Positions 27,031-35,720 are shown, counted from the stretch's first letter. The stretch is 64,000 bases of DNA from Oscillospiraceae bacterium (GCA_025757985.1 CP107210.1:2604001-2668000); one strand, 5' to 3'. Numbers and translations: made by a program. Notes: generated by a model not told the origin, from the letters alone.

Positions 27031-27034
27031 GAAG

Positions 27035-28021
27035 TTACGCGCCTAAGGTTGCCGCCATGACAGCTTTGATCGTGTGCATACGGTTCTCGGCCTCCTGAAA
27101 AACGATGGACTGGCGGCCGGTGAATACCTCGTCCGTTACCTCCATTTCGGCGCGGCCGAACCGCTCGCCCATTTCCCGGCCAATGGCGGTCTTGTGGTCG
27201 TGGTAGGCCGGCAGGCAGTGCATAAAGACGGCGGTGCGCTTGGCCTTGGCCATCAGCGCGGCGTTGACCTGATAGGGGGCCAGCGCGTTGATGCGCTCCT
27301 CCCATACGGCGGTCGGCTCGCCCATGCTGACCCACACATCGGTGTAGACGGCATCGGCCCCGGCTGCGGCATCCGTGTCCTCGGTCAGGGTGACGCTGCC
27401 GCCGCTCAGGCGGGCAAACTCCTCACAGCGGGCAACAAGCTCGGGGTTCGGCCAGTAGGCCTTCGGCGCGCAGGCCACAAAATGCAGGCCCATCTTGGCG
27501 CAGCCGATCATCAGGCTGTTGCCCATGTTGTAGCGGGCGTCACCCATGTAGACGAGCTTTAGCCCCTGCAGGCTGCCGAAGCGCTCGCGCAGGGTCAAAA
27601 GGTCGGCCAGAATCTGGGTGGGGTGGTACTCGTTGGTCAGGCCGTTCCACACCGGCACGCGGGCGTGCAGCGCCAGCTCCTCCACGATCGACTGGCCGTA
27701 GCCGCGGTACTCGATGCCGTCAAACATGCCGGAAAGCACCTCGGCTGTGTCGGCGATGGATTCCTTTTTGCCGATCTGGCTGCCGGTGGGGTCCAGATAG
27801 GTCGTGCCCATGCCCAGATCGTGGGCGGCTACCTCAAACGCGCAGCGGGTGCGGGTGGAGGTCTTTTCAAAAATCAGCGCAACATTTTTGCCGCGCAGCG
27901 TGTCATGGGGGATGCCGGCCTTCTTTTTAGCCTTCAGCTCGGCTGCCAGCTCCAGCAGGCCGCCGATCTCTGCGGGGGTAAAGTCCAGCAATGTCAAAAA
28001 ATCATGCCCTACGAGGTCCAT
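27035..28021 (-). CDS. argF: Ornithine carbamoyltransferase
   Basis: It makes citrulline from ornithine and carbamoyl phosphate and so links argD to argG. It is 328 residues from the ATG at 28021, which has AAGGAG at a 7-nt distance; the in-frame ATG at 28027 sits too close to that site. STRTR (residues 55-59) binds carbamoyl phosphate, HPTQ (133-136) is conserved, and HCLP (268-271) carries the catalytic cysteine. It is unlinked to argGHCJBD but has its own promoter with an ARG-box-like operator. Confidence 0.96.
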   Translation of the reverse strand: MDLVGHDFLTLLDFTPAEIGGLLELAAELKAKKKAGIPHDTLRGKNVALIFEKTSTRTRCAFEVAAHDLGMGTTYLDPTGSQIGKKESIADTAEVLSGMFDGIEYRGYGQSIVEELALHARVPVWNGLTNEYHPTQILADLLTLRERFGSLQGLKLVYMGDARYNMGNSLMIGCAKMGLHFVACAPKAYWPNPELVARCEEFARLSGGSVTLTEDTDAAAGADAVYTDVWVSMGEPTAVWEERINALAPYQVNAALMAKAKRTAVFMHCLPAYHDHKTAIGREMGERFGRAEMEVTDEVFTGRQSIVFQEAENRMHTIKAVMAATLGA

Positions 28022-28052
28022 ATTCATTCTCCTTTTAAAAATTCGTTACTAG

Positions 28053-28066
28053 TGTATAAATATGCA
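28053..28066 (-). promoter_or_regulatory. Probable ArgR operator (ARG box) at argF
   Basis: TGTATAAATATGCA fits the ArgR/AhrC half-palindrome pattern TGAATwwwwATTCA at 12 of 14 positions. It lies just downstream of the -10 box, where binding would block transcription. Confidence 0.6.
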
Positions 28067-28069
28067 TGT

Positions 28070-28098
28070 ATTATAGCACATTTTTCGCGGATATGCAA
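28070..28098 (-). promoter_or_regulatory. Promoter of argF
   Basis: On the minus strand: TTGCAT (28098-28093), 17 nt, TATAAT (28075-28070). Confidence 0.8.
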
Positions 28099-28163
28099 GC
28101 GCAGCTTTTTGTGATATAATGATACCATGCAAAAAAACAGCGCCCGGCAAGGAGGAAAGCGGT

Positions 28164-29408
28164 ATGGCAAAAATCTACTTTCATGTCGATGTAAACTCGG
28201 CGTTTCTTTCCTGGTCGGCGCTCAAGCTCCTGCAGGACGGCGGCACGGTGGACCTGCGCACGATCCCGGCTGTGGTCGGCGGCGATGAAACCAAGCGCCA
28301 CGGCGTTGTGCTGGCCAAGAGCGGCCCCGCCAAGCAGTACGGCATCAAAACGGGGGAGAGCCTGTTCGCGGCCCGCACCAAATGCCCGGGGCTGACGGTC
28401 GTGCCGCCGGATTTTGACTGGTATGTGCAGAACAGCAAGGCGCTGATCCAAATCCTGAACGACTATACGCCCGATGTTGAGCAGTACAGCATTGACGAAG
28501 CGTTTCTGGACATGACCGGGACCGAGGCGCTGTTCGGCCCGCCGCTGACGGCGGCGCACACGATCCGCCGCCGCGTACACCGCGAGCTGGGCTTTACGGT
28601 CAATGTGGGCATCGCCCCCAACCGCCTGCTTGCCAAGATGGCCTCGGACTTTCAAAAGCCGGACAAGGTCCACACCCTCTATCTGTACGAGGTAGAAAAA
28701 AAGATGTGGCCGCTGCCGGTGGGGGAGTTGTTCGGCGTCGGCCCCAGCGCGGCCAAAAAGCTGAACAGCTGCGGCATTTATACAATAGGAAATCTGGCCG
28801 CACAGGACCGGGCCACGGTGGTTTCGCTGTTCGGGGCGCGCGGCGATACGCTGTGGAACTACGCCAACGGCCGCGAGGCCGACCCCGTGACAAAGCAGGG
28901 CAGCCGCGACAACAGCTACGGCAACAGTGTGACGATGCCCCGCGACCTGCCCCGCCCCGAGGAGGCGGACGCCACGATGCTGGCGCTCTGCGATTCGGTC
29001 GGGCGGCGGCTGCGGGCGGACGGCAAGACCGCCCGTGTCGTGACGGTACAGCTGGTGGACAATGCGTTCCGCCGCACCAGCCACCAGACGACCCTGCCCA
29101 ACCCGACCAACTCCACCGACCGGCTCTACCGTGTGGCGGTCGAGCTGATGCGCCAGATGTGGCCGGCGCGGCCCGTGCGGCTGGTGGGCGTCAGCGCCGA
29201 AAAGACCGGCGAGGATAACTTTGAGCAGATGGATCTTTTTACCGATGCCGCGCGGATCGACAAGCAGGAAAAGCTCGACCGCGCCGCCGATGCATTGCGC
29301 CGCAGGTTTGGCGGCGCTGCCGTGACCCGCGCCACGCTGCTGACCCCTGACACCCGCAAGCCCGAGGCACTGAGCGCCGCCAAGGAACGCGAGAAAGAAA
29401 AAAAGTGA
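28164..29408 (+). CDS. dinB: Y-family DNA polymerase (DNA polymerase IV type)
   Basis: 414 residues; a low-fidelity polymerase for copying past damaged bases. Catalytic acids are visible in FHVDVN (Asp9) and YSIDEAF (Asp111, Glu112). The helix-hairpin-helix part GVGPSAAKKL is near residue 192. A beta-clamp-binding pentapeptide QMDLF is at 355-359. The ATG at 28164 follows GGAGG. A TATAAT lies at 28115, divergent from argF. No LexA box was recognised upstream. Confidence 0.93.
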   Translation: MAKIYFHVDVNSAFLSWSALKLLQDGGTVDLRTIPAVVGGDETKRHGVVLAKSGPAKQYGIKTGESLFAARTKCPGLTVVPPDFDWYVQNSKALIQILNDYTPDVEQYSIDEAFLDMTGTEALFGPPLTAAHTIRRRVHRELGFTVNVGIAPNRLLAKMASDFQKPDKVHTLYLYEVEKKMWPLPVGELFGVGPSAAKKLNSCGIYTIGNLAAQDRATVVSLFGARGDTLWNYANGREADPVTKQGSRDNSYGNSVTMPRDLPRPEEADATMLALCDSVGRRLRADGKTARVVTVQLVDNAFRRTSHQTTLPNPTNSTDRLYRVAVELMRQMWPARPVRLVGVSAEKTGEDNFEQMDLFTDAARIDKQEKLDRAADALRRRFGGAAVTRATLLTPDTRKPEALSAAKEREKEKK

Positions 29409-29484
29409 CGGGTGCGGGCGGCCCGAACCACAAGCAGCGGGCATCCGCGCACCGCAGCGCGCGGACAAAGTATGGCGATACCTA

Positions 29485-29519
29485 TTGACAAGCAAGTGTA
29501 TTATGCGTATAATACACTT
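29485..29519 (+). promoter_or_regulatory. Promoter and operator of the GntR gene
   Basis: TTGACA (29485-29490), 17 nt, TATAAT (29508-29513). A perfect inverted repeat, AAGTGTATTAT-gcgt-ATAATACACTT (29494-29519), covers the spacer and -10 box, so the regulator probably represses itself. Confidence 0.8.
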
Positions 29520-29556
29520 AAAGCACAATATAAAACCGGGAAAGGAGGCGGAACAC

Positions 29557-29937
29557 TTGGTAAATTTCAGCGGGCTGCAATTTCATGACGGCGCGCCGGT
29601 CTACCAGCAGATTGCGGAATACCTCAAACGACAGATCCTGACGGGCGCGGTGCAGGACGGCGAGCCGATGCCCAGCCGGCGGGAGCTGGCCGCGCAGACC
29701 GGCATCAACCCAAACACGGCCCAAAAGGCCTACCGCCTGATGACCGAGGAGGGCTATGTCGTCACGGACGGCAACAGCGGCAGCTATCTGCGGCTGACCC
29801 CCGCCCTGCGGGAGAAAATTGATGAGGAGCTGACCCGCGGCCTTGTGGAGGATTTTGTGGCCCGGGCCAAGGCGAACCGACTGAGCTACAAAAAGGTCAT
29901 TGCGCTGGTCAGCGAGCTTTGGGACGACGAGGCGTAG
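29557..29937 (+). CDS. GntR-family regulator (YtrA/YhcF type)
   Basis: 126 residues. The N-terminal winged helix is clear: PVYQQIAEYLKRQILTGAV, MPSRRELAAQTGINPNTAQKAY and a wing VVTDGNSGSYL; the C-terminal part is a short helical dimerisation region as in YtrA proteins. The TTG at 29557 is preceded by AAAGGAGG; earlier in-frame codons lie within the promoter. YtrA-type regulators normally control the adjacent ABC-type transporter, which fits the operator copy found before the next gene. Confidence 0.88.
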   Translation: MVNFSGLQFHDGAPVYQQIAEYLKRQILTGAVQDGEPMPSRRELAAQTGINPNTAQKAYRLMTEEGYVVTDGNSGSYLRLTPALREKIDEELTRGLVEDFVARAKANRLSYKKVIALVSELWDDEA

Positions 29938-29966
29938 GACGAGGCTTTCGTTTTTTTAAGTTAAGC

Positions 29967-29984
29967 GTACTATACTTATAATAC
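29967..29984 (+). promoter_or_regulatory. Second GntR-type operator and -10 box of the ABC-type operon
   Basis: GTACTATA-ct-TATAATAC is an inverted repeat with one mismatch, sharing TATAATACAC with the operator at 29494. It contains the -10 box TATAAT (29977-29982); the -35 region is a weak TTTTAA. Confidence 0.6.
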
Positions 29985-30000
29985 ACAAGGAGGAATCCAG

Positions 30001-30771
30001 ATGCAGCATACCTTCACCCTTGCCGCGTGGAATTTCCGTCTGGCGCGGCGCAGTCTGCTGGCACTGTGGGGCGTTTTTGCCGCCCAGCAGGCAGCGGTCA
30101 TCCTGTGGCGGGCCGCGCAGCCGGGGGCGGCCGGGCTGGGGCTGGCGTCCCATTATTACGCTACAATGCAGATTTTTGTCTACCTCGGGTTCTACCTGCT
30201 CACCGCGCTGGCAGCGGGGGCGGCCACCCACAACAGCCGCCGCGCCCGCAGCGGCTATACATGGGCCACGCTGCCCGGCACGCCGGGGCAGAAGCTTGCG
30301 GCCAAGGCCGTCACGATCGCCGCTGCCGAGCTGGTCTTTGCCGCGTGGCAGCTTGTGTGGTACATCGTGGAGTTTTACCCCGTCACAGCGCTGGAGGGCT
30401 GGCGCCGCCGCCAGCTGTACGGCGCGGTGCTGCCCGCCGCCAACCTGTATGAGCAGGTCGTTGCCAACAACCTGTTCGCCCGCCTTTTGCCGCGCCGCCC
30501 GGCACAGATAGTGATCCTGCTGGGGATTCTGGCCCTGTCCGCCGCGATGCTGGCCGCGCTGGACACGGTGCGCGGCTGGCGCAAGCTGCCCGTCTTTGCC
30601 AGCGGTCTGTTCTGCGCTTGGGTGTGCTTCTATATCGTGAGCATCGAGCAGCATCTGGAATGGCTGCTTGACGAGCCGCGCTATGCCTTCTATATCGCTG
30701 CGGCCGCTGTGCTGGCTGTGCTCACCGTCTGGTGGGCGGTGCGCAGCATCCGCCGCGGCGAGGCAGCCTGA
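30001..30771 (+). CDS. Predicted ABC-type membrane subunit
   Basis: 256 residues with six hydrophobic helices near 20-37, 56-75, 100-124, 168-187, 196-213 and 228-247. There is no sequence motif that names a family. It is followed after 17 nt by a secreted or anchored protein and then an ATPase of the ABC type, so it is most likely the membrane part of that transporter. AAGGAGG lies 7 nt before the ATG. Confidence 0.65.
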   Translation: MQHTFTLAAWNFRLARRSLLALWGVFAAQQAAVILWRAAQPGAAGLGLASHYYATMQIFVYLGFYLLTALAAGAATHNSRRARSGYTWATLPGTPGQKLAAKAVTIAAAELVFAAWQLVWYIVEFYPVTALEGWRRRQLYGAVLPAANLYEQVVANNLFARLLPRRPAQIVILLGILALSAAMLAALDTVRGWRKLPVFASGLFCAWVCFYIVSIEQHLEWLLDEPRYAFYIAAAAVLAVLTVWWAVRSIRRGEAA

Positions 30772-30788
30772 AAGGGGAGTGACCAGAC

Positions 30789-32204
30789 ATGAAAACGAAA
30801 AAATCAACATCTCTGCGGAATTTTGTGACAGCAATCGTTCTGGCCGCCGCCCTGCTGGCCGCAGGCGCGCTTTGGGTGCTGCTGGGCTGGCGCGGTGCGT
30901 TGGATGTCACCCTCACCGATCTGGCAGGCGACCCCGCCGCGCTGCGCGGCTTTACGATGCGCGGCCAGAGCAGGCTGGACAGTGCCCACACCTACTGGGA
31001 GCTGCACGATGGGTATCTGGACACCGCCTTTGCGCTGGACCCGGATGGGGACGAGGAGCAGTATCGCTACGGTGCACCGGGTGTTACCATGCGGACAATC
31101 TACGCGCTGACGCCGGAAAGCCGTGCCGCCGTTGACGCTGCTGCCCGCCGTGTGCATACCTACGCAGACAGCTGGCAGCTGGAGAGCACTGCATCCGCTT
31201 TCCGCGTAATGGCTGAAATTTATATGGCCGACGGCGTGCTGCGCGTGGCACTGCGGGATGCAGTGGCGGACGAGCCTGTTGCGGTAACCACCTGCGCGGA
31301 GGCACCGAGTTATCTGACACGCACCAGCTCCCAGTACGACTATGAGGCCGACAGCCCCGAGCAGCTGCAGAACATAGAAACGGACTACGATTTTATTGCC
31401 GGGCAGCTGTTCGGCTTGGGAGGCGGGCAGGGCCTTGTCTGGAAGCGCACCATCGGCAGCCGCAGGGCGGGTCTGTACAGGGCAACGCCGGTCAGCTACG
31501 AGGCGCTTGAGGCGCTGCCCGCCGATGGCAAAGCCGGTGACCGCGAGGTACTGTGTGCGACCACCGAGGTTGGCACGCTGGAACCGTTCTATTGCCCCGA
31601 GGATGCCCGGCTGGTCGCCTGCGGCCTGCCGATGGCTGACGGCCTGACACTGTGCGTCTATATAAATAAGGTAGACAAGGCCTGCGCTGACCTTGTCAAT
31701 GCGGCCGGTGTGCGGGTCGATCATCTGGAGCTGGCGGAGTTTGCCGGGCAAGCGGACTTTTCCGCCGTGGCCCTCCCGCGCAGCACCGACCGCGATGCCG
31801 TGCTGCATATCTACGGCGATGACTACTCCGGTTATCTGACTGCGCTGCGCATCGAGAATGGCAGCTTTGCCCTGCACCAAAGCCTGCCGGTGGGGGAAAG
31901 CGTTTACCTGCGCAACGCCGAGGCAGCCGTGCTGAACACAGCCGGTGATGCACTGCTTATTGCCACGCCCGAGTACACCACGGTGGGCGAGGGCGGCACA
32001 GACAATGCCTACAACATATACCAGACCGGCACGCTGCTGCTGGTCTGCCCGCTGGACGGCAGCGGCACGCGCTACCGGGGCCGCCTGAACACCGGGGCCG
32101 AGCGCGATTGGGGCGCGCAGCTGGGCGAGGACTGGCGCAGGGTCACTCTGCGCCGCTACATGAGCTACGAGCTTTACGAAAAGGACAGGGGGAGACAGCT
32201 ATGA
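30789..32204 (+). CDS. Membrane-anchored extracellular protein of unknown function
   Basis: 471 residues. One N-terminal hydrophobic segment (about 12-34) with no lipobox suggests a signal anchor; the remaining ~430 residues are predicted to be outside the cell and are beta-rich with no recognised domain or catalytic motif. It is coupled to the ATPase gene by ATGA overlap, so it probably works with the transporter as a sensor or accessory subunit. I do not recognise a family. Confidence 0.6.
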   Translation: MKTKKSTSLRNFVTAIVLAAALLAAGALWVLLGWRGALDVTLTDLAGDPAALRGFTMRGQSRLDSAHTYWELHDGYLDTAFALDPDGDEEQYRYGAPGVTMRTIYALTPESRAAVDAAARRVHTYADSWQLESTASAFRVMAEIYMADGVLRVALRDAVADEPVAVTTCAEAPSYLTRTSSQYDYEADSPEQLQNIETDYDFIAGQLFGLGGGQGLVWKRTIGSRRAGLYRATPVSYEALEALPADGKAGDREVLCATTEVGTLEPFYCPEDARLVACGLPMADGLTLCVYINKVDKACADLVNAAGVRVDHLELAEFAGQADFSAVALPRSTDRDAVLHIYGDDYSGYLTALRIENGSFALHQSLPVGESVYLRNAEAAVLNTAGDALLIATPEYTTVGEGGTDNAYNIYQTGTLLLVCPLDGSGTRYRGRLNTGAERDWGAQLGEDWRRVTLRRYMSYELYEKDRGRQL

Positions 32205-32920
32205 TCGAGGTGCGAAGCCTGCAGAAAACCTACCGCAGCCACGGCGCGGCTGTGGGCCTGCTGGGTGCGGATTTCCTTGTGCCGGATGGCCAGATCGTGG
32301 GCATTCTGGGCGAGAACGGTGCTGGTAAAACAACGATGCTGCGCTGCATTGCGGGGCTTCTGCCGCACAAGGGCACAGCGCTGCTGGACGGCCGGCCTGC
32401 CGGGGTGCAGTACGAGCGCATCAGTTATATCACCGGCGAGGGCAGCTATTACCCGGCGCTGACGGTGGCAGCCTACGGTCAGCTGCTGACCGACCTGCAC
32501 CCCGCGTTTGACCCTGCGCGGTACGAAAAATTTCTGGAATTTTTCGCCCTGCACGGCACGGATACGATCGGGCAGCTTTCCACCGGGCAGCGCGCACGGG
32601 TAGAGCTGGCTGCCGGCTTTGCCAAGCGGGTGCCGTATTACCTGATGGATGAGCCGTTTTTGGGTAAGGACCCCTTCACCCGGCGGGATTTCATCAAGCT
32701 GATGAGCGCCACGCTGACCGGCGGGGAAACGCTGCTGCTCTCGACCCATTATATTGAGGATGTGGAGCATTTTTTGGACCGCGCACTGATCCTGCATGAC
32801 GGCCGCATTGCGGAGGACCTGCAGCTGGACACGCTGGCACCCGGCGACAGCCTGCTGGCCCACATGGCATCGGCCTGCCATTGGGACCCGCAGCGGTATC
32901 TGGCGTTTGAGGAAGAATAA
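32201..32920 (+). CDS. ABC transporter ATP-binding protein
   Basis: 239 residues. Walker A GENGAGKTT (37-45), signature LSTGQRARVEL, Walker B YYLMDEPF and switch region LLLSTHYIED. It is of the CcmA/YtrB type that pairs with small membrane subunits in antibiotic-responsive exporters. The start overlaps the previous stop (ATGA). It is the last gene of the GntR-controlled operon. Confidence 0.88.
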   Translation: MIEVRSLQKTYRSHGAAVGLLGADFLVPDGQIVGILGENGAGKTTMLRCIAGLLPHKGTALLDGRPAGVQYERISYITGEGSYYPALTVAAYGQLLTDLHPAFDPARYEKFLEFFALHGTDTIGQLSTGQRARVELAAGFAKRVPYYLMDEPFLGKDPFTRRDFIKLMSATLTGGETLLLSTHYIEDVEHFLDRALILHDGRIAEDLQLDTLAPGDSLLAHMASACHWDPQRYLAFEEE

Positions 32921-32963
32921 AAAGTGACCCATGAGCAAGCAGGCTCATGGGCCACTTTTTTAA
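32920..32963. terminator. Bidirectional terminator between convergent genes
   Basis: AAAAGTG and CCCATGAG pair with CTCATGGG and CACTTTTTT; it serves the ABC operon and the anti-sigma gene on the other strand. Confidence 0.9.
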
Positions 32964-33550
32964 TTCGCTTCAAACAATAAATACTCCCTGTCGATCTCCA
33001 CAACGATGGATTTCTCCCCGGTCAGCCAGTAGGAATACCCCGTGCCGAAGTTGGAGCATCCGTCCGCCTCCGGGAAGGCATCGTACGCCACACTGTCCGC
33101 AATCACGCCGTCGGGGTCGCGGTCGGCGGCAAAGTCAATCTGGGCGGGTGACTCAAAATACCGCACACCGTCCAGCTGCACGCACCGCGCCACGCCCAGT
33201 GCTGTGGACGATTCGGCGGTGTCCTGAGCGCTTTGGGCGGCCGCCCCCTCGTTGGCCTCTGCGTTGCCCGCGGTCTGCGGGGCGGCGGTGTCGGCCATCG
33301 CCTCATCGGGGGCTGCCTCGGCTGCTGCAGCCTCAGGCGGCTGGGCGCTCAGCATCACAGCATCGTGGGGGATGGCGCTGCGCTGCCAAACCGTTATGCC
33401 GCCTAAAAAGATGCAGGCACAGGCGGCTGCGGCGGCAAGGCTGCGCCAGTACACCGGCGGCCTGCGGCGCTTTTTCACCGGCGCGTCGGCGGCCAAAATC
33501 AGGTCATCGTCCAGATGGCCGATGGCCTCAAACAATTCGCGCTCTGTCAA
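32960..33550 (-). CDS. Predicted anti-sigma factor, single-pass membrane protein
   Basis: 196 residues. A short cytoplasmic part (MTERELFEAIGHLDDDLI...) of the kind that binds ECF sigma factors in Clostridia is followed by one membrane helix (about 37-55), a long Ala/Glu-rich linker and an extracellular domain. The start overlaps the sigma factor stop by 4 nt, the usual arrangement of a sigma/anti-sigma pair. The assignment rests on layout and neighbour. Confidence 0.7.
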   Translation of the reverse strand: MTERELFEAIGHLDDDLILAADAPVKKRRRPPVYWRSLAAAAACACIFLGGITVWQRSAIPHDAVMLSAQPPEAAAAEAAPDEAMADTAAPQTAGNAEANEGAAAQSAQDTAESSTALGVARCVQLDGVRYFESPAQIDFAADRDPDGVIADSVAYDAFPEADGCSNFGTGYSYWLTGEKSIVVEIDREYLLFEAN

Positions 33551-34107
33551 AGTGCAGCACCCCTTTCCTGTAAGTATGCGGCCAGCTTGCCGCGCGTGCG
33601 GTGCAGCGTCACCCGCACCTTGCTCTCGGTCAGGCTGTACCGCGCGGCAATGTCGGCGGTGGCATCGCAGTACCAGTACCGCCGCAAAAATATGTTGCGG
33701 GTCTCCTCGGGCAGCGTGCGCAGAAACGCGCTGATCAGCCGCCCGGTCTCGGCGGCGTCAAAGCTTTCCTCCACGCTGCCCGGCGCAGCTACACATTCGG
33801 CAAGCTCGTCCAGCGGGGCAAAGCTCTGGCCGCAGCCGCGCTTCTGCGCTGTGGTTTTGTCAAAGCGGTCAAGCGCAAGATTCCGCGTGATGCGCCCCAA
33901 ATAGGGCGCCAGCCTTGCGGGGCGGTTGTCGGGCATGCTGTTCCAGGCGGCCAGCCAGGTGTCGTTTTCGCACTCCTCGGCATCGTGGGCGCTGTGGAGT
34001 ATGTTGTCGGCAATTTTGCGGCAGTAGGCGCCGAATTTGGCGGCGGTCTCACTCAGGGCCTGCTCGTCCCGCGCCCAGTAGAGCGCCACGATGGCGGCAT
34101 CCTCCAT
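33547..34107 (-). CDS. ECF-type RNA polymerase sigma factor
   Basis: 186 residues with region 2 (DAEECENDTWLAAWNSMP and YLGRITRNLALDRF) and region 4 (LPEETRNIFLRRYWY, TADIAARYSLTESKVRVTLHRTR). GGAGG precedes the ATG. Upstream on the minus strand a TGTAACATTT stretch lies about 17 nt before CTACTATA; this resembles ECF promoters and suggests the gene drives itself, but that is a guess. Confidence 0.9.
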   Translation of the reverse strand: MEDAAIVALYWARDEQALSETAAKFGAYCRKIADNILHSAHDAEECENDTWLAAWNSMPDNRPARLAPYLGRITRNLALDRFDKTTAQKRGCGQSFAPLDELAECVAAPGSVEESFDAAETGRLISAFLRTLPEETRNIFLRRYWYCDATADIAARYSLTESKVRVTLHRTRGKLAAYLQERGAAL

Positions 34108-34159
34108 GATCTTGCCCTCCTTTTAATAGTATAGTAGGAAAAGAATCGCAAATGTTACA

Positions 34160-34187
34160 GAAAAAGCCTGCCGGTCGGGGCAGACTT
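34160..34187. terminator. Terminator of the CorA-like gene
   Basis: GCCTGCC pairs with GGCAGAC around GGTCGG; T-runs are present on both strands, the minus strand serving the CorA-like gene. Confidence 0.65.
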
Positions 34188-34211
34188 TTGAAATTGTGCT
34201 TGCAGCGGCGC

Positions 34212-35153
34212 TTACAGCATATGCTTTTTATGCAGCACCCACGCCGCAAACACGCACAAAGCCAGCGTCAGCGCCAGCACGATGGCAAACCCGGCGGTGG
34301 TGTTGGCAAACGGCATACCATCGGATTGGACATTCATGCCGTACAAACCGCTGATGACGGTGGGCACGGCCATCAGCAGGGTGATGCTGGTCAGGTACTT
34401 CATCGCGTTGTTCAGACGGTTGTCCAGAATCGAGCTGAACAGCTCCCGAGTGCCCTTGATGTCATCGCGGTAGATGCTGGTCATCTCAATGGCCTGCCGG
34501 ATCTCAACAATCACATCGTCCAGCAGCTCACGGTCATCAGGGTACTGCTCCAACCGCTTGTAGCGGGTCAGGCGGTCCAGCACGGTAGCGTTGGACCGCA
34601 GACTTGTCGCAAAGTAGACCAGCGTGGATTCCAGTGCGTGTAGCTCCATCAGGTCGCTGTCCTTCAACTCACCGGACAGATTTTTCTCAATGGCCTGACG
34701 GCGGCGGTCGATCAGGCGCAGCTCCTGCTGGTACATCGTAGCCGCACGGTAGAGCAGCTGGTAGACGAACCGCATCTTCTTCCGGGTGGAGAAGCCCTTG
34801 ACCCGGCAGGCGGCAAAATCCCCGATAACGGCGGTATCGGCCGAGCAGACCGTGACGATCAGCTCCTGCGTCAGCAGAATACCAAGCGGGATCGTGGAGT
34901 AGACGCCCTCGCCGGCGCCCTCGACCTTGATGGGAATGTCAACGATGATGACAGTGTAGCCGTCCTCCAGACTGATGCGCGCCGACTCCTCCGGGTCGGT
35001 CGCAGCCACGATATCGGCTGTCTCAATGTCCAGTGTGGCCGCCACCCGGCGCACTTCATCGTCCGTGGGGCTGGTCAGACAGATCCAAGTCCCCTCGCTC
35101 ATATCATCGACCCGCGTCAGCTGCTTATCCTGTGTGCGGTAAATCTTCATCAT
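34212..35153 (-). CDS. CorA-like divalent metal ion transporter
   Basis: 313 residues. A large cytoplasmic N-terminal domain is followed by two membrane helices at the C-terminus; the signature YGMNV sits between the helices, as in CorA magnesium channels. A long helix (about 130-240) forms the funnel. Three starts are possible: GTG 35165, ATG 35153 and ATG 35150; ATG 35153 has GGGTGG at the best distance. The minus-strand promoter TTGCGC-17-TATACT lies just upstream. Confidence 0.88.
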   Translation of the reverse strand: MMKIYRTQDKQLTRVDDMSEGTWICLTSPTDDEVRRVAATLDIETADIVAATDPEESARISLEDGYTVIIVDIPIKVEGAGEGVYSTIPLGILLTQELIVTVCSADTAVIGDFAACRVKGFSTRKKMRFVYQLLYRAATMYQQELRLIDRRRQAIEKNLSGELKDSDLMELHALESTLVYFATSLRSNATVLDRLTRYKRLEQYPDDRELLDDVIVEIRQAIEMTSIYRDDIKGTRELFSSILDNRLNNAMKYLTSITLLMAVPTVISGLYGMNVQSDGMPFANTTAGFAIVLALTLALCVFAAWVLHKKHML

Positions 35154-35276
35154 GGCTCGTTCCACCCATACATTATTATAATATCAGTATAAAGCTTTTC
35201 CGCACATTGCGCAAGCAGATATTTTCCCCGGCCGTAACCCTTGCGGTAGCCACCCACCCAACGGCCCACCCGCCCC

Positions 35277-35360
35277 CAAGCCTTCCACTGAGGGGGAAGG
35301 TGGCCCCGCAGGGCCGGATGAGGGGCAACCTTGCGGATAACGCCCTTTATCGGGCAATCT
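35277..35360 (+). repeat. Intergenic repeat family R1, copy 7, truncated
   Basis: Only the CCTTCC...GGGGGAAGGTGGCC...GGCCGGATGAGGGGC end and part of the centre are present. The missing end is followed at 35379 by a GTAGGG-type hairpin. Confidence 0.7.
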
Positions 35361-35378
35361 TTCCATCTCCGCCCGCCT

Positions 35379-35404
35379 GTAGGGAGGGGTCTTGACCCCT
35401 CCGC
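35379..35404. repeat. GTAGGG-type hairpin (GGGGTCTTGACCCC arms)
   Basis: GTAGGGAGGGGTCTTGACCC followed by CTCCGC; the same hairpin recurs at 53317 and 60709. Confidence 0.8.
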
Positions 35405-35498
35405 ACCCACATTTAGTAGTCATGCTTCCCCTCACCCGCAATATGCACCTTGCCCAAATACCTCCCTCAAAATTTGTCAAAAAAACCGAAAAACCCCA

Positions 35499-35527
35499 TT
35501 GACAAAAGTATGACCACTTGCTATAAT
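35499..35527 (+). promoter_or_regulatory. rRNA operon promoter P1
   Basis: TTGACA (35499-35504), 17 nt, TATAAT (35522-35527). Confidence 0.92.
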
Positions 35528-35628
35528 AGTCAAGCTGTCCCGCGGCGGAAGCCGCGGCAAGCCCTTCTATCAACAGCTTGTACGCGTTTTTTGAAGAAAA
35601 CTTCTTCAAAAAACTTTCAGAAAACCCC

Positions 35629-35657
35629 TTGACAATCAAGCGTTTCTGATATATAAT
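35629..35657 (+). promoter_or_regulatory. rRNA operon promoter P2
   Basis: TTGACA (35629-35634), 17 nt, TATAAT (35652-35657). Tandem consensus promoters are usual for rRNA operons. Confidence 0.92.
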
Positions 35658-35690
35658 ATACAAGCTGTCACGGAGACGCGACAGCACAGC

Positions 35691-35720
35691 AGGACCTTGA
35701 AAATTGAACAAAACTGAAAC
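35691..35720 (+). other. 5' strand of the pre-16S processing stem
   Basis: AGGACCTTGAAAATTGAACA and the next 10 nt are nearly complementary to 37427-37456; together they enclose 16S in the long stem cut by RNase III. Confidence 0.75.
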
